DNA of 64,000 bases from Dyella sp. S184 (GCF_009766065.1 NZ_LMUE01000002.1:1408169-1472168), one strand, 5' to 3'. Numbered from the stretch's first letter, positions 45,435 to 56,038 are shown. Notes: generated by a model not told the origin, from the sequence alone. A program made the numbers and translations.

Positions 45435-46794
45435 GAGCTTGTTTCGCCTGAATAGTTGCGGCCTGATTTGAATGCGATGCCGTCAGTAATTGCAATGCCG
45501 CCTCGATGGAAAGCTCGTGCCGTTCGCCATTGGCGCGCCGCTTCAGCTCTACCATGCCCGTGTCGAGGCCACGTGGGCCAACGATGAGTTGCCTGGGCAG
45601 CCCGATCAGATCCATCCTGGAAAACTTCGCGCCGGCACGGTCGTCGGTGTCGTCGTACAGCACACTCACGCCTGCTGTCTGGAGCTGTGCGTACAGCGTT
45701 TCGCAGGCTGCGTCGGTGCGCGCATCGCCGGACTTCAGGTTGACCAAGCCAAGATCGAAAGGCGATACCGATGCAGGCCACACGATGCCATGCTCGTCGT
45801 GACTGGCCTCGATGATGGCACCGATAAGGCGCGATATGCCCACGCCATAACAGCCTCCGTGAATCGGCCGGGCCACGCCGTCCGTACCGGTCACCGTCGC
45901 CTTCATCGGTAGCGAATACTTGGTGCCGTAGTAGAAAATCTGCCCCACTTCGATACCGCGCGTCTGCACACGGTTTGCTGGCACCACCTCGCGCTCGAAA
46001 CGCGCAGCGTCATGCACATCTTCGGTAGCTGCATAGAGCCTTGTCCATGCATCAATCACCGGCTGAAGATCGCCGGCGTAGTCGATGTCAGATGCGGGAA
46101 CGGGCAGGTCCAATACATCACGATCACAGTAAACGGCAGACTCGCCGGTTTGTGCCAACACGATGAACTCGTGCGACAAGTCGCCGCCGATCGGGCCGGT
46201 TTCTGCACGCATCGGTATGGCCTTCAGGCCCATCCGCGCGAACATCCGCAGGTAGGCGACGAACATGCGGCGATAGGAGCGCTGCGCGCCGGCTTCGTCC
46301 AGATCAAACGAATAGGCATCCTTCATCAGAAACTCGCGTCCGCGCATCAGACCGAAACGTGGACGCTGCTCGTCGCGGAACTTCCATTGCACCTGATAGA
46401 GATTCAGCGGCAGGCTTCGCCAGGAACTGACATAGCTGCGGAAAATCTCGGTGACCATCTCCTCGTTGGTCGGCCCGTAGAGCAACTCACGTTCATGGCG
46501 ATCGGTAATGCGCAGCATTTCCGGGCCATAGGCATCGTAGCGGCCACTCTCTCGCCACAGATCAGCCAATTGCAGGGTGGGCATGAGCAGTTCGACTGCG
46601 CCGGCGAGGTCCATTTCCTCGCGCACGATGCGCTCGACGTTGCGCAGCACGCGCAAACCCAGCGGCAGCCAAGCATAGATGCCGGCGGCTTCCTGACGGA
46701 TCATGCCGGCGCGCAGCATCAGGCGATGCGAAACGATCTGCGCTTCGGCGGGATCGTTTTTCAGGGCAGGTAATAAATAGCGGGACAAGCGCAT
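45427..46794 (-). CDS. proS: Short-form (alphaproteobacterial-type) prolyl-tRNA synthetase
   Basis: Class II aminoacyl-tRNA synthetase for proline, 455 residues. Motif 2 region [35 protein letters not shown] and motif 3 [14 protein letters not shown] are present, as is the C-terminal anticodon-binding domain ([21 protein letters not shown]). The catalytic core runs on without the roughly 180-residue INS editing domain found in the usual gammaproteobacterial ProRS (about 570 residues). This matches the alphaproteobacterial and mitochondrial form, suggesting transfer. It is embedded between argC and argH and overlaps argH by 8 bases. Without INS, editing of Ala-tRNA-Pro would need a free-standing YbaK/ProX protein elsewhere. 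Confidence 0.93.
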   Translation of the reverse strand: MRLSRYLLPALKNDPAEAQIVSHRLMLRAGMIRQEAAGIYAWLPLGLRVLRNVERIVREEMDLAGAVELLMPTLQLADLWRESGRYDAYGPEMLRITDRHERELLYGPTNEEMVTEIFRSYVSSWRSLPLNLYQVQWKFRDEQRPRFGLMRGREFLMKDAYSFDLDEAGAQRSYRRMFVAYLRMFARMGLKAIPMRAETGPIGGDLSHEFIVLAQTGESAVYCDRDVLDLPVPASDIDYAGDLQPVIDAWTRLYAATEDVHDAARFEREVVPANRVQTRGIEVGQIFYYGTKYSLPMKATVTGTDGVARPIHGGCYGVGISRLIGAIIEASHDEHGIVWPASVSPFDLGLVNLKSGDARTDAACETLYAQLQTAGVSVLYDDTDDRAGAKFSRMDLIGLPRQLIVGPRGLDTGMVELKRRANGERHELSIEAALQLLTASHSNQAATIQAKQAHD

Positions 46795-46845
46795 AGTGAA
46801 CTCCGGTAGTTGACTTGGACGACAGTGGGAGGGTGCGAGGCCCTT

Positions 46846-47817
46846 TCACGGTCGCCCAGTCGTTTCCGGATCGATGCCGGCCAGCTCTGCGCAGCCGATG
46901 GCACGATTGATGTTCTGCATCGCCTGCGTGGCGGCGCCCTTCAGCAGATTGTCCAGCGTCGCGACGATCACCACGCGCTTGCCGTCGGCGGATAACGCGA
47001 AGCCGCCGATCTCGGCATGATGCCGACATGCGATGCGGCTGACCCACGGCGCATCGTCGACCACCACCACCAGTGGCTCGGCCTCGTAAGCGCTGCGGAA
47101 ACGCTGAAGTACTTCCTCGCGCGTCATCTTGCGCGACAGGTACAGATTGGTGGTGACGGTGAGGCCACGAAAATGCGGCGCCACGTGCGGCATGAATTCC
47201 ACTGGCACACCGAGCCGGAACGACGCCTCCTTTTCATGCATGTGGCCCGTAAGCGCATATGGCATCAGGTTGTCGCGCAGCTTGTCCGGATCGTTCTTGT
47301 CCGACGGGGTGGTACCGGCACCGGAATAACCGGACACGCCGAAGCACACCGGCGGTGCGGCGAGCAGGTCCTTCAGCGGTGCGATCGACAGTTGCATCGC
47401 GGTGGCATAGCAACCGGGATTGCTGATGCGCTTCTGGCCGTGCCACCTGTCGCGGGTCAGCTCAGGCAGGCCGTAATACCAGTGCCCGTCGAAGCGGTAA
47501 TCGGCGGAGAGATCCACGATCAGCGGATCGACACCCGCCGCATCGAACGCCGCGATACAGATCTCGGCCTTGCCATTGGGCAACGCCAGGACCACCACGT
47601 CAGCGCCCAGCTTCGGCAGGTCCTCATGCGCCGGTGCGCTGTAGCGCAGCTCGCCACGGTACTCGGACACATGCGCGTCGACGCGTTGACCGTCCAGCTC
47701 GCGCGAGGAGACGAAGGTCAGTTCCAGCGCTGGATGTGCCGCGATCAAGCGGATCAGCTCCGCGCCGGTATGCCCACGCGCGCCGACGATGCCGATGCGT
47801 TTCCTGTTCGTGCTCAT
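46846..47817 (-). CDS. argC: N-acetyl-gamma-glutamyl-phosphate reductase
   Basis: Third step of arginine synthesis, NADPH-dependent. The 323-residue protein has the Rossmann start [18 protein letters not shown], the active-site Cys in [14 protein letters not shown] near residue 139, and [14 protein letters not shown]. The ATG follows the argB/A stop by 3 bases and the gene precedes proS by 51 bases. The length matches the Xanthomonas type. Confidence 0.96.
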   Translation of the reverse strand: MSTNRKRIGIVGARGHTGAELIRLIAAHPALELTFVSSRELDGQRVDAHVSEYRGELRYSAPAHEDLPKLGADVVVLALPNGKAEICIAAFDAAGVDPLIVDLSADYRFDGHWYYGLPELTRDRWHGQKRISNPGCYATAMQLSIAPLKDLLAAPPVCFGVSGYSGAGTTPSDKNDPDKLRDNLMPYALTGHMHEKEASFRLGVPVEFMPHVAPHFRGLTVTTNLYLSRKMTREEVLQRFRSAYEAEPLVVVVDDAPWVSRIACRHHAEIGGFALSADGKRVVIVATLDNLLKGAATQAMQNINRAIGCAELAGIDPETTGRP

Positions 47818-47820
47818 GCT

Positions 47821-49137
47821 TCAGTCCGTCAAGGTCGGGTGCCGCTGTGCGCAATGCGTCACGCAGCGGGCGATGGTGTCGAAGTCGTGGATGCCGTACC
47901 AGAACACCTTCCAGTGCGGCTGCTTGAGGCAACCATCGGACTCGGCGTAGTAGAAAGGGTTGACCGGGTTGCCGTGGCGCGAGCGCCAGAACAGCCGCGG
48001 GTTTTCCTCGCGCATCACGTGCCATACCGCACGCCCCAAACCCTCGCCCTGTGCGTCATCGAGCACGGCGAACTTGTCCAGATACGGCAAACCGCCTTCT
48101 TCGGTGAGGATCATCGCGGTGCGATAGTTCTCGCTCACGTAGATGCGCAGTGGCCGGGTACGTTCGAAATAGTCCGGCACCAGGGTGCGCCCGAAACTCG
48201 ATTCGATCAGTGTACGCATCCGCTCAAGGTCGATATCTTTCCACGAATCGAACGTCAGCACCTTCTCGCCGCGCCGTACCAGGGTGCCCGAACCCTTGTG
48301 GGTGAACAGTTCCTTGGCCAGTTCCGCCGGCCGGGTGATCGACACCGACGAGGTCAGTGGCAGGTCGGCCAGCAGGTCGGCGATCTGCTCCAGCTTCAGG
48401 CGCATGCCGCCGTTGATCCACGGCTGCGCCATCAGGTGTTCGTACTCGGTGGACAGGTTGATCGAGTCGATCAGCTTGCCCTGCTCGTCGAGCAGCCCGC
48501 CGGTGCCGGTGAGGAATACGATCTTGTACGGCTGCAGCACACGCACCAGCTCGTTGGCCGCGAAGTCCGCATTGATGTTGAGGATCTGTCCTTCGTCGGT
48601 CTCGCCAAGGCTGGCGATCACCGGGATCGAGCCTGCACGCAGGCTGGCCTCGATCGGCGCCAGGTTGATGCTGTCGACCTTACCGACCATGCCGTAGGTA
48701 TCGGGATCCAGATAGCTGGCCATGAACACGCCTGTCGCCACCGAGGTGGCACGCGTATCCATCGACTGCAGTGCCTCGACCAGCTTCAGATTCTGCTGCT
48801 GGAACACGCGCCGTACGATGCCGAGCGCCTTCGGCGAGGTGACCCGCAAGCCACCCACCGTATGTTTCTCAATACCCGCAGCTGACAGTTCCTCGTCCAG
48901 CTGCGGGCCGGCGCCGTGCAGCACGATCGGGGTGAGCCCGACCTGCTGCAGGAAGGTCAGCGACGAGGCGAGATCGGCCAGCTCGTCGCGCAGCACGGCG
49001 CCGCCCACCTTCACCACCGCGAAACGCTTGGCGTCGACTTCGGAGAAGCGCTTGAGGTACTGCTGGATTTCCTTCGCGCTGCCCATACTCGAGAGCAGGC
49101 GCACGATGGTCTTGCGGGTGTGCTTATGCGTTTCCAC
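47821..49137 (-). CDS. argB: Fused N-acetylglutamate kinase/synthase (NAGS-K)
   Basis: Bifunctional enzyme of 438 residues for the first two steps of arginine synthesis, acetylation of glutamate and phosphorylation of N-acetylglutamate. The N-terminal amino-acid-kinase domain has [42 protein letters not shown] and [14 protein letters not shown]. The C-terminal GNAT-like domain (residues about 285-438) contains [21 protein letters not shown], a motif-A cofactor loop. This fusion is known in Xanthomonadales. I chose the GTG at 49137, which overlaps the end of argE' and gives the family N-terminus [20 protein letters not shown]. Confidence 0.95.
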   Translation of the reverse strand: METHKHTRKTIVRLLSSMGSAKEIQQYLKRFSEVDAKRFAVVKVGGAVLRDELADLASSLTFLQQVGLTPIVLHGAGPQLDEELSAAGIEKHTVGGLRVTSPKALGIVRRVFQQQNLKLVEALQSMDTRATSVATGVFMASYLDPDTYGMVGKVDSINLAPIEASLRAGSIPVIASLGETDEGQILNINADFAANELVRVLQPYKIVFLTGTGGLLDEQGKLIDSINLSTEYEHLMAQPWINGGMRLKLEQIADLLADLPLTSSVSITRPAELAKELFTHKGSGTLVRRGEKVLTFDSWKDIDLERMRTLIESSFGRTLVPDYFERTRPLRIYVSENYRTAMILTEEGGLPYLDKFAVLDDAQGEGLGRAVWHVMREENPRLFWRSRHGNPVNPFYYAESDGCLKQPHWKVFWYGIHDFDTIARCVTHCAQRHPTLTD

Positions 49138-50224
49138 TGTTGATGATCCGATAAATAGATTCTGCGTACTTCTGCAATTGGTCGAGCGCGACCCACTCGT
49201 CGGCGCTGTGCGCCTGGGCGATGTCGCCAGGGCCATAGACGAAGGCGGTATAGCCGGCAGCCGAGAACAGCGCGGCCTCGGTCCAGAAATCCACCGCGTT
49301 GCCGATAGGCAGCTCCAGTTCGTCGGCAATATCGCGGGCGGCCAGTCGGCGCTCCTCGGCCCGCGCGGTATCGCCGGCCGGCAGCGAGGCGCCGCGGAAG
49401 GTCTCGGTGAACTCGACCGGCGCGGGCTCCAGCAGCGTGGAGAACCGCTGCAGCAACTGGTCCGGATCCATCGTCGGTAGCGGGCGGAAGCCGAAACGCA
49501 CTTCCGCCGTCGGTGCGATCATGTTCGCCTTGATGCCGCCTTCGATACGACCGATATTGAAGCGCAAACCCGTGAGTCCACCGAAGCGCTCATGCGATAG
49601 CGCGGTGACGAAATCCAGCGCCGCATCACCCCAGCGCACTGTCTGGTGCAGCGCGCTGTCGCTGGGCTTCTGTTCGCCCGAGGCATGGCCGGCATGGCCG
49701 GCGAAACGCATCAGCACAGACTGGATTCCACGATGTGCCAGCACCGCCTCGGCCCTGGTCGGCTCGGCCACGATCACCGCCTGGTAGTCGCGCGATTCGC
49801 TAAGGAAACCGGCGATGCAACGTGGGTCGTTCGCCTCCTCGTCGGTGGACAGCAGCAGCGCCAGCGGGCCGTCGGTGGCATTCGCCACCGCCAGCAACGC
49901 TGCCGCCGCACCTTTGATGTCACAGGCACCGAGGCCGATCGCACGATCCGCGGTGACCCGCAGTTCGTGCGGGCTCGCGCTCCAGTGTGGCGAATCGGGC
50001 ACCGTGTCCATATGCACGTTGAACAGGTATTTCGGCTGGCCACGCACCGCATGCAGGGTCACCGCACCGGCGCCGTAGTCGGTCACCTTGACGTCGAAGC
50101 CGGGCAATTGCGCACGCAGATAATCGAAGATGCCATCCGTGCCGATCGCACGCGGTGGATTGCGCGTGTCGAAACCGACCAGCGCCTTCAGATGCTCCAG
50201 CGTGGCATCGAGCAAGCTGCTCAT
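49124..50224 (-). CDS. argE: M20 deacetylase, probably N-acetyl-L-citrulline deacetylase (ArgE')
   Basis: Zinc peptidase-family deacylase of 366 residues. Metal ligands are in [28 protein letters not shown] and [12 protein letters not shown], with a further Glu in IVAEPTRAE and the C-terminal His in [13 protein letters not shown]. It is annotated argE by homology. With an acetylornithine-type transcarbamylase in the same operon, its substrate is more likely acetylcitrulline, as established for Xanthomonas. The start overlaps the argG stop by 4 bases and the stop lies inside argB/A. Confidence 0.93.
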   Translation of the reverse strand: MSSLLDATLEHLKALVGFDTRNPPRAIGTDGIFDYLRAQLPGFDVKVTDYGAGAVTLHAVRGQPKYLFNVHMDTVPDSPHWSASPHELRVTADRAIGLGACDIKGAAAALLAVANATDGPLALLLSTDEEANDPRCIAGFLSESRDYQAVIVAEPTRAEAVLAHRGIQSVLMRFAGHAGHASGEQKPSDSALHQTVRWGDAALDFVTALSHERFGGLTGLRFNIGRIEGGIKANMIAPTAEVRFGFRPLPTMDPDQLLQRFSTLLEPAPVEFTETFRGASLPAGDTARAEERRLAARDIADELELPIGNAVDFWTEAALFSAAGYTAFVYGPGDIAQAHSADEWVALDQLQKYAESIYRIINSGNA

Positions 50225-51414
50225 CCGCGGTTGACCTCGGCCCACAGCGTGCTGCTCATGCCGAACAGCTTGATGAAGCCCTCGGCTTCCTCCACGCCCC
50301 AATCGGCCGACTGCGCGTACGTGGCACCCTTGGCATTGAGGATGTGCTTGGACTCGACCGCGACGGCGCTGACGATGCCGCCGCTGGTTTCGAGCGTCAC
50401 TTCGCCGTTGACGGTGGACTGGCTGGAGGCAAGGAAGGCTTCCAGGTCGGTCTTCAACGGGTCGTGGAAGAAGCCCTCGTAGACCAGCTCCACCCACTTG
50501 CGCGCCACCTCGGGCTTGAAGCGGTTCTGCTGCTTCGACAGCACGGCTTCTTCCAGCGCGCGATGTGCGGCGAGCAGCACGGTCAGGCCCGGTGCCTCGA
50601 AGATGATGCGGCCCTTCAGGCCGATCGTGGTGTCGCCGGTGTAGATGCCGCGACCCACGCCGTACTGCGCGAACAAGCCGTTCAACTTGGCCAGCATGAT
50701 GTGGCCGGCGATCTTCTCGCCATCCAGTGTTACTGCCTCGCCCTTGACGAAGCCGATCTTCACGCGCAGCGGTTTGGACGGCCATTCGGCGCGCGGCTTG
50801 CACCAGCCTGCCGCGCCCTCGCCTGGCGCCTGCCAGCGGTCGATCTCGCCGCCGGACATGGTCAGGCCAAGCAGGTTCTCATTGATCGTGTAGGCCTGCT
50901 GCTTGGCGCGCACGCCGAAGCCACGCTGCTCCAGATAAGCCTGCTCGTAGGCACGCGTCTGGGTGTGCTCCTTCTGGATCTCGCGGATCGGCGCCACGAT
51001 CTCGTAGTCGCCCAGCGCCTTCACCGTGAGGTCGAAGCGCACCTGGTCGTTGCCCATGCCGGTACATCCATGCGCGATCGCCTTGGTACCCAACTCGGCG
51101 GCGCGCTTCAGCGCGGCCTCGACGATCAGGTAGCGATCGGAGACCAGCAGCGGGTACTGGCCCTGGTAGCCCTCGCCCGCCTGCACAAAGGGTTTCACGA
51201 AGCCTTCCCAGATCGCCGGGCCGCCATCGACGGTGACATGCGAGGCGACGCCCAGCTCGGCCGCGCGCTGCTCGATGAACGCGCGCTCCTCCGCATCGAC
51301 ACCACCGGTGTCGGCAAACACGGTATGCACGGCCCAGCCATGCTCCTGCAGGTATGGCACGCAGAAGCTGGTGTCGAGGCCACCGGAAAACGCGAGAACG
51401 ATATCTTTGCTCAT
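50221..51414 (-). CDS. argG: Argininosuccinate synthase
   Basis: ATP-dependent joining of citrulline and aspartate. The 397-residue protein has the PP-loop [14 protein letters not shown] at about residues 8-21, [22 protein letters not shown], and [17 protein letters not shown] C-terminal sequence. ATG at 51414 gives the standard N-terminus [12 protein letters not shown]; an in-frame ATG at 51423 lies only one or two bases after AGGAT. It lies 28 bases after the OsmC-like gene and overlaps argE' by 4 bases. Confidence 0.97.
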   Translation of the reverse strand: MSKDIVLAFSGGLDTSFCVPYLQEHGWAVHTVFADTGGVDAEERAFIEQRAAELGVASHVTVDGGPAIWEGFVKPFVQAGEGYQGQYPLLVSDRYLIVEAALKRAAELGTKAIAHGCTGMGNDQVRFDLTVKALGDYEIVAPIREIQKEHTQTRAYEQAYLEQRGFGVRAKQQAYTINENLLGLTMSGGEIDRWQAPGEGAAGWCKPRAEWPSKPLRVKIGFVKGEAVTLDGEKIAGHIMLAKLNGLFAQYGVGRGIYTGDTTIGLKGRIIFEAPGLTVLLAAHRALEEAVLSKQQNRFKPEVARKWVELVYEGFFHDPLKTDLEAFLASSQSTVNGEVTLETSGGIVSAVAVESKHILNAKGATYAQSADWGVEEAEGFIKLFGMSSTLWAEVNRG

Positions 51415-51442
51415 GGCTTGCATATCCTGGAAATGAAAACGG

Positions 51443-51922
51443 TCAGACGGATTCAACGATGATGCGCTGCTCACAGCGCACCGGAAAATTCACGGAATTG
51501 GCGATGAAACAGGCGTGGTGGGCAGCCTCATGTGCGGCCTCGGCCTTGACCGGGTCGCTGCCGGCACTGATGGTCACCGTGGGATGCAGCACGACCTCGA
51601 CAAAGCGACCGCCATCGCCTTCGGTTGCCATCGTGCCTTCGGCAGCATCGCTGTAAGCAGTCACCACCACACCCGCCACCGTGACCATATGCAGATACGA
51701 CAGCATGTGGCAGGTCGACAGCGCGGTTACCAGCATGTCTTCGGGATTGTGCCTGGCGGCGTCACCGCGGAACGTGGGATCAGACGAACCAGCGAGCGTC
51801 GGCTTGCCCGCGATACGGATCTCGTGGTCACGGCTGTAATTGCGATAGCCATCCGTACCGCTGCCGAGGTTGCCGGTCCACACCACGTCGACGCGATAGT
51901 GGTGCTGATGTCCGCTGCTCAC
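51443..51922 (-). CDS. OsmC/Ohr family protein
   Basis: Protein of 159 residues with the OsmC fold. The two active-site Cys are in [14 protein letters not shown] and [14 protein letters not shown], as in peroxide-reducing OsmC/Ohr relatives. The start is the GTG at 51922, which overlaps the stop of the PaiB-like gene (GTGA). The two genes are therefore coupled and both are inserted between argF' and argG. The family detoxifies organic hydroperoxides; why it sits in the arg operon is unclear. Confidence 0.88.
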   Translation of the reverse strand: MSSGHQHHYRVDVVWTGNLGSGTDGYRNYSRDHEIRIAGKPTLAGSSDPTFRGDAARHNPEDMLVTALSTCHMLSYLHMVTVAGVVVTAYSDAAEGTMATEGDGGRFVEVVLHPTVTISAGSDPVKAEAAHEAAHHACFIANSVNFPVRCEQRIIVESV

Positions 51923-52548
51923 GAGTGGGTGTCCTCTTGTTGGGCCATCAGGTCGGCCAGTTCCGCGTCGCCATCGCCATCGCGCTGCCGCAAGCCGCCG
52001 ATCACGCCGAGACGATTGGCTTCGGGATGGTTCTGGCTCAGCTTGAACTTGCCCTCGATGCGTTCGATCGCGATCTCCAGGCCGACGATGCCGTGCAACG
52101 ATTTCTCGATGTGATCGGCCGGTGCATCCGCGACCTTCCATGGCGCCGGCAATCCCGCCTCATGCCGGTCGGTCAACGTCTCCAGCAGCTTGCGCAGCCA
52201 GACCGCATCCTCGACCACGCGCAGGCGGCCATGTACATGCACAACCGCGTAGTTCCAGGTCGGCACTTCGCGACCACCCGTCTCGTGCTTGCTCGGATAC
52301 CAGTTCGGACTGATATAGCCGTCCGGTCCGCGGAAAATCACCAGCACCTCGGCGCCATCGGCCTGCCGCAGTTCATTGCCGCGTGCGACATGCCCATGCA
52401 GCACGTTGTCACCAACCAACTCGAATGGCAGATGGTTGGCCACTAGCCCGGCATCAGTGTTGGTCACCAACGTGGCGAACGGAAAATCACGGATCAGCCC
52501 GTGCAGGGCCTCGATCCGCGTTTCCTTGAAGTAGCTGGGTGTGTACAT
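51919..52548 (-). CDS. PaiB-family FMN-binding protein
   Basis: Protein of 209 residues of the FMN-binding split-barrel PaiB family. It begins MYTPSYFKETRIEALHGLIR and contains FATLVTNTDAGLVANHLPFE, VIFRGPDGYISPNWYPSK and TWNYAVVHVHGRLRV, all strong PaiB signatures. Members are named as negative regulators in Bacillus but no DNA-binding domain is seen, and an enzymatic FMN-dependent role is equally likely. It lies 20 bases after argF' and overlaps the OsmC-like gene by 4 bases. Confidence 0.9.
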   Translation of the reverse strand: MYTPSYFKETRIEALHGLIRDFPFATLVTNTDAGLVANHLPFELVGDNVLHGHVARGNELRQADGAEVLVIFRGPDGYISPNWYPSKHETGGREVPTWNYAVVHVHGRLRVVEDAVWLRKLLETLTDRHEAGLPAPWKVADAPADHIEKSLHGIVGLEIAIERIEGKFKLSQNHPEANRLGVIGGLRQRDGDGDAELADLMAQQEDTHS

Positions 52549-52567
52549 GGACTTTTCCTGAAGAATT

Positions 52568-53575
52568 TCAGCGACCGGCCATCAGCGACGCCATCACCGC
52601 CTTCTGCACGTGCAGGCGGTTCTCGGCCTCGTCGATCGCGATGCAGGCGGGCGAATCCATCACCGCATCGGTGGCCTTGATGTTCCGACGCAACGGCAGG
52701 CAATGACTGAACAAGCCATGGTTGGTCAACGCCATCTTCGCCTCGTCGACAATGAAGTGCTTGTTCGCCTCGCGGATCGGCTTCTCCTGCTCCCAGCGAC
52801 CGAAAAACGGGAGCGCGCCCCAGCTCTTGGCGTAGACCACATCGGCGCCGGTATAGGCCTCTTCGATGTTGTGGCTGACCTTGAACGAGCCGCCGTTCTC
52901 CTTCGCGTTCTGTTCGCCGAACGCCATGTAGCGCTCGTCCAGCACATAGTCAGGCGTCGGGCACAGCAGGGTCACGTCCATACCCATCTTCGTCGCGATC
53001 AACAGCGCCGAGTTCGCCACCGCGGTGTTCAGAGGCTTCGGGTGATAGGTCCAGGTCAGCACGTACTTCTTGTTCTGCAGGCTGCCCAGGTGTTCCTTCA
53101 TCGCCAGCGCATGGGCGAGCTCCTGGCACGGATGGGTAATCGTCTCCATGTTGATCACCGGCACGGTGGCGTACTGCGCGAACGCCTTGATCACCTTGTC
53201 CTCGCGATCCACCACCCAGTCCTGGAATTTCGGAAACGCACGCACCGCGATCAGGTCGACGTAGCGCGACAGCACGCGCGCTACTTCAGCGATGTGCTCC
53301 TCGGTATCGCCATCCATCACGCTGCCGACCTCGAACTCGATCGGCCAGGCGTCCTTGCCCGGAGACAGCACGATGGCGTGCGCCCCCAGATGGAAAGCGC
53401 CCAGCTCGAAGCTGGTGCGGGTACGCATCGAGGGATTGAAGAACAGCAGCGCGATGGATTTGCCGGCCAGCTGCTGGCCGCGCGGCGAGCGCTTGAATGC
53501 AGCAGCCTGCTCCAGCAGCGCATCGATCTCGGCGCGGCTGTAATCCTGGGTGGTGATGAAGTGGCGAATGGTCAT
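52568..53575 (-). CDS. argF': N-acetylornithine carbamoyltransferase (AOTCase)
   Basis: Carbamoylates N-acetylornithine to N-acetylcitrulline, replacing the ordinary ornithine transcarbamylase route. The 335-residue protein has the carbamoyl-phosphate motif FFNPSMRTRTSFE at about 46-58, GKDAWPIEFEVGSVMDGDTE, THPCQELAHALAM, YHPKPLNTAVANS, and the C-terminal HCLPLRRNIKATDAV whose Lys is the carboxylated residue known in the Xanthomonas enzyme. Ordinary OTCase has SMG and DXXXSMG loops that are absent here. It opens the arg operon. A terminator-like hairpin lies only 53-73 bases upstream of its ATG. Confidence 0.95.
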   Translation of the reverse strand: MTIRHFITTQDYSRAEIDALLEQAAAFKRSPRGQQLAGKSIALLFFNPSMRTRTSFELGAFHLGAHAIVLSPGKDAWPIEFEVGSVMDGDTEEHIAEVARVLSRYVDLIAVRAFPKFQDWVVDREDKVIKAFAQYATVPVINMETITHPCQELAHALAMKEHLGSLQNKKYVLTWTYHPKPLNTAVANSALLIATKMGMDVTLLCPTPDYVLDERYMAFGEQNAKENGGSFKVSHNIEEAYTGADVVYAKSWGALPFFGRWEQEKPIREANKHFIVDEAKMALTNHGLFSHCLPLRRNIKATDAVMDSPACIAIDEAENRLHVQKAVMASLMAGR

Positions 53576-53627
53576 CGATCTTTTCCCTGCGGCTCCCGCC
53601 GCGTGAAGTCAAAACCCCAAAACAAAA

Positions 53628-53648
53628 AACCCGGCACAGGGCCGGGTT
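53628..53648 (-). terminator. Terminator-like hairpin in the argF' leader
   Basis: Minus-strand stem AACCCGGC/GCCGGGTT (53648-53641, 53635-53628) with a CCTGT loop and a TTTTTT tail, about 53 bases before the argF' start. It may end read-through from the glycine-zipper gene, or act as an attenuator if the arg promoter lies upstream of it. Confidence 0.75.
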
Positions 53649-53888
53649 TTATAGTCGATACACATGAAACGCGCGCGACAGCCTACCCGGCCGAATGTCG
53701 ATACAGCGGTCGGCGCGCACGCGACGTCATGCCAGCAGCCGCGCGGGCGCTGGTGAGTACGGTAGCGGTATAGACGGCTGCGGACATGCAGATTCCAGAT
53801 GGTTGGCGTGCATGATGGCGATAATTTCGCTGCTGTGCAACAAAAATCTGAGAGGGCCTGTGCTTCAGAAGCAGGACGCCCACAGCAA

Positions 53889-53910
53889 ACCGCCGCCCGG
53901 AGGCGGCGGT
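53889..53910 (-). terminator. Hairpin after the glycine-zipper gene
   Basis: Perfect 9-base-pair stem ACCGCCGCC/GGCGGCGGT with a four-base loop, starting 6 bases after the stop codon. Only a short T-run follows on the minus strand, so termination may be incomplete. Confidence 0.5.
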
Positions 53911-53915
53911 GGTTG

Positions 53916-54431
53916 TCATTCGGCTGGAGCCACGTTGACCAGGACACGCAGGCGCTCGCCCGGATCGTAATTCAAGCGCGACTGGTACACCTCACCGCGA
54001 TAGCGGTACTCGACGTCGTAGCCCATGACCTGGCGCTGTTGTGGCAGCTGTTGGCAAGTCGTTACGGTCTGTACGGACTGGCCCGCGCTATTGGCGGCAA
54101 CCTGGCCACCGACTGCACCGCCGGCGACCGCGCCCACGGCTGTTGTAGCCACGCGACCACGACCATGACCAATCGTGTTGCCGAGCACGCCACCGATCAC
54201 CGCACCCAGAATGGTGCCACCGGTGGTATTGGCCGGATTTTGCTGGACCACGGTCTGGTCCTGGCATTGCTGTTGAGGTGCACCTGCGCCATAAACAGGA
54301 TCCACGCGCAACACATCGGCCCAACCGTAATGAGCATTGCCGCCATTCGGGCCAGGCACACCCTGTGCAAAAGCGCTGGAGGCTGTCAGAACCAGCGCCA
54401 GTGCGGAAAGAATTATCTTGCTCTTGGTCAT
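53916..54431 (-). CDS. Glycine-zipper 2TM outer-membrane-type protein
   Basis: Exported protein of 171 residues. The signal peptide ends at AFAQG (about residue 23). A central glycine zipper (GGTILGAVIGGVLGNTIGHG and AVGAVAGGAVGGQVA) belongs to the Rickettsia 17-kDa antigen/SlyB superfamily. A C-terminal YDVEYRYRGEVYQSRLNYDP is the usual family ending. No lipobox Cys is seen, so it is not an obvious lipoprotein. Members affect envelope integrity. It is divergent from cysS. Confidence 0.88.
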   Translation of the reverse strand: MTKSKIILSALALVLTASSAFAQGVPGPNGGNAHYGWADVLRVDPVYGAGAPQQQCQDQTVVQQNPANTTGGTILGAVIGGVLGNTIGHGRGRVATTAVGAVAGGAVGGQVAANSAGQSVQTVTTCQQLPQQRQVMGYDVEYRYRGEVYQSRLNYDPGERLRVLVNVAPAE

Positions 54432-54611
54432 TGCGACCTCCGATGGGAGAACATTAGGCGCGCTTGCGCACGTGCTGATTGCATTCCAACAAATTCACGC
54501 TGAATACAGGCTTAGAATTAACCTTTCGTAACCATGCTGCTTACACCTTGTTAAGATGCCGGGCCAATCGTGCCGTGCCGGCGCGCGGCCCACGCTGTGG
54601 ATTTCCCCTTC

Positions 54612-55985
54612 ATGCCGATTTCGCTCTACAACAGTCTGACCCGTCGTACCGAAGCATTCGCACCGCTCGATCCCGCGCGAGTGACGATGTATCTGTGCGG
54701 CCCTACGGTCTACAACTACGTGCACATCGGCAACGCGCGCGGCCCAGTGGTGTTCGACGTGCTGGCGCGGCTGCTGCGCCGGCATTACCCTCACGTGGTC
54801 TACGCACGCAACATCACCGACGTGGACGACAAGATCAACGCAGCCGCGCTTGCACAGGGCGTGGCGATCGGCACGATTACCGAGCGCTTCACTGCAGCCT
54901 ACCGCGAGGACATGGCAGCCCTGGGCATCGCCCCGCCGGACATCGAGCCGCACGCAACCGCTCACATCGGCGAAATCATCACGATGATTGAAGCGCTGAT
55001 CGCCAACGGGCATGCCTATGTCGCCGAGGGCCATGCGCTGTTTGACGTAGCTGCCTACGCCGACTACGGCAAGCTCTCCGGACGCGATACCGAGGACATG
55101 ATCGCCGGTGCCCGTGTGGAAGTGGCTCCCTACAAGAAGAACCCGGCAGACTTCGTGCTGTGGAAACCGTCCACACCCGAGCTGCCCGGCTGGGACAGCC
55201 CGTGGGGTCGCGGTCGCCCCGGCTGGCATATCGAGTGCTCGGCGATGAGCGCCGCCCATCTCGGCGAGACCATCGACATCCACGCTGGCGGCGTCGACCT
55301 GCAGTTTCCGCATCACGAGAACGAGATCGCCCAGTCCACCTGCGCGCACGGTGGCAAGGTGTTCGCGCGCTGGTGGATGCACAACGGCATGCTCACCTTT
55401 GGCGGCGCCAAGATGAGCAAGTCGCTGGGCAACGTGCTGCTGGTGCACGAACTGCTGAAGCTGCATCCGCCGGAAGCGTTGCGCCTGCTGCTGCTGCGTG
55501 GTCATTACCGGCAGCCGCTGGACTGGTCCGAAGGTGCCATCGGGCAGGCTGTGAACACGCTGGACGGCTGGTACCGTGTGCTGCGCGACATGGCCGCTGT
55601 CGAGCTGCCCGCCGGTGCGTTGCCGGTGCCGGCACGGATGGAGGCAGCCTTGTGCGACGACCTCAATACGCCGCAGGCGCTGGCCGAACTGTCCGTGCTG
55701 GCCGACGCCGCCCGTCAGTCCGGCACGGCCGAGGCGAAAGCAGCCCTGCTCGGTGGCGGCGCCTTGCTGGGCCTGCTGCAACAGGATGCGGAAGCATGGT
55801 TCAAGCGCGGCGGCGAGCAGGCCATCGATGCCGCACACATCGATGCACTGCTGGAAGAACGCCGCGTTGCCCGTGCTGCCCGCGACTTCAAGCGTGCCGA
55901 TGCCATCCGCGATGAGCTGGCGGCCATGAACATCGAGATCGAGGATGGTGCGCAGGGGACACGCTGGAGCGTGCTGAAAAGCTGA
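54612..55985 (+). CDS. cysS: Cysteinyl-tRNA synthetase
   Basis: Class I synthetase for cysteine, 457 residues. HIGH-equivalent motif [18 protein letters not shown] at about 34-51. Zinc ligands include the Cys in MYLCGPTVY and [10 protein letters not shown], with [15 protein letters not shown] motif is [16 protein letters not shown] near 269-284. The ATG at 54612 matches the family N-terminus ([14 protein letters not shown]); upstream in-frame codons do not. It is followed 53 bases later by sufE. Confidence 0.97.
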   Translation: MPISLYNSLTRRTEAFAPLDPARVTMYLCGPTVYNYVHIGNARGPVVFDVLARLLRRHYPHVVYARNITDVDDKINAAALAQGVAIGTITERFTAAYREDMAALGIAPPDIEPHATAHIGEIITMIEALIANGHAYVAEGHALFDVAAYADYGKLSGRDTEDMIAGARVEVAPYKKNPADFVLWKPSTPELPGWDSPWGRGRPGWHIECSAMSAAHLGETIDIHAGGVDLQFPHHENEIAQSTCAHGGKVFARWWMHNGMLTFGGAKMSKSLGNVLLVHELLKLHPPEALRLLLLRGHYRQPLDWSEGAIGQAVNTLDGWYRVLRDMAAVELPAGALPVPARMEAALCDDLNTPQALAELSVLADAARQSGTAEAKAALLGGGALLGLLQQDAEAWFKRGGEQAIDAAHIDALLEERRVARAARDFKRADAIRDELAAMNIEIEDGAQGTRWSVLKS

Positions 55986-56038
55986 GCAATAATGCCCGTT
56001 TTTTCGCAGCTTTCCCCGCGCTGCGCGATAATGCCCGC

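Noticed and set aside
47017..48885. A 622-codon plus-strand frame opposite argC and argB/A
   Set aside because: Antisense to two unmistakable genes and with no recognisable fold.
53609..53947. A possible leader peptide (ending YKTRPCAGFFVLGF) before argF'
   Set aside because: The peptide is a direct translation of the terminator stem and has no Arg-codon run, so it does not look like a true attenuation leader.
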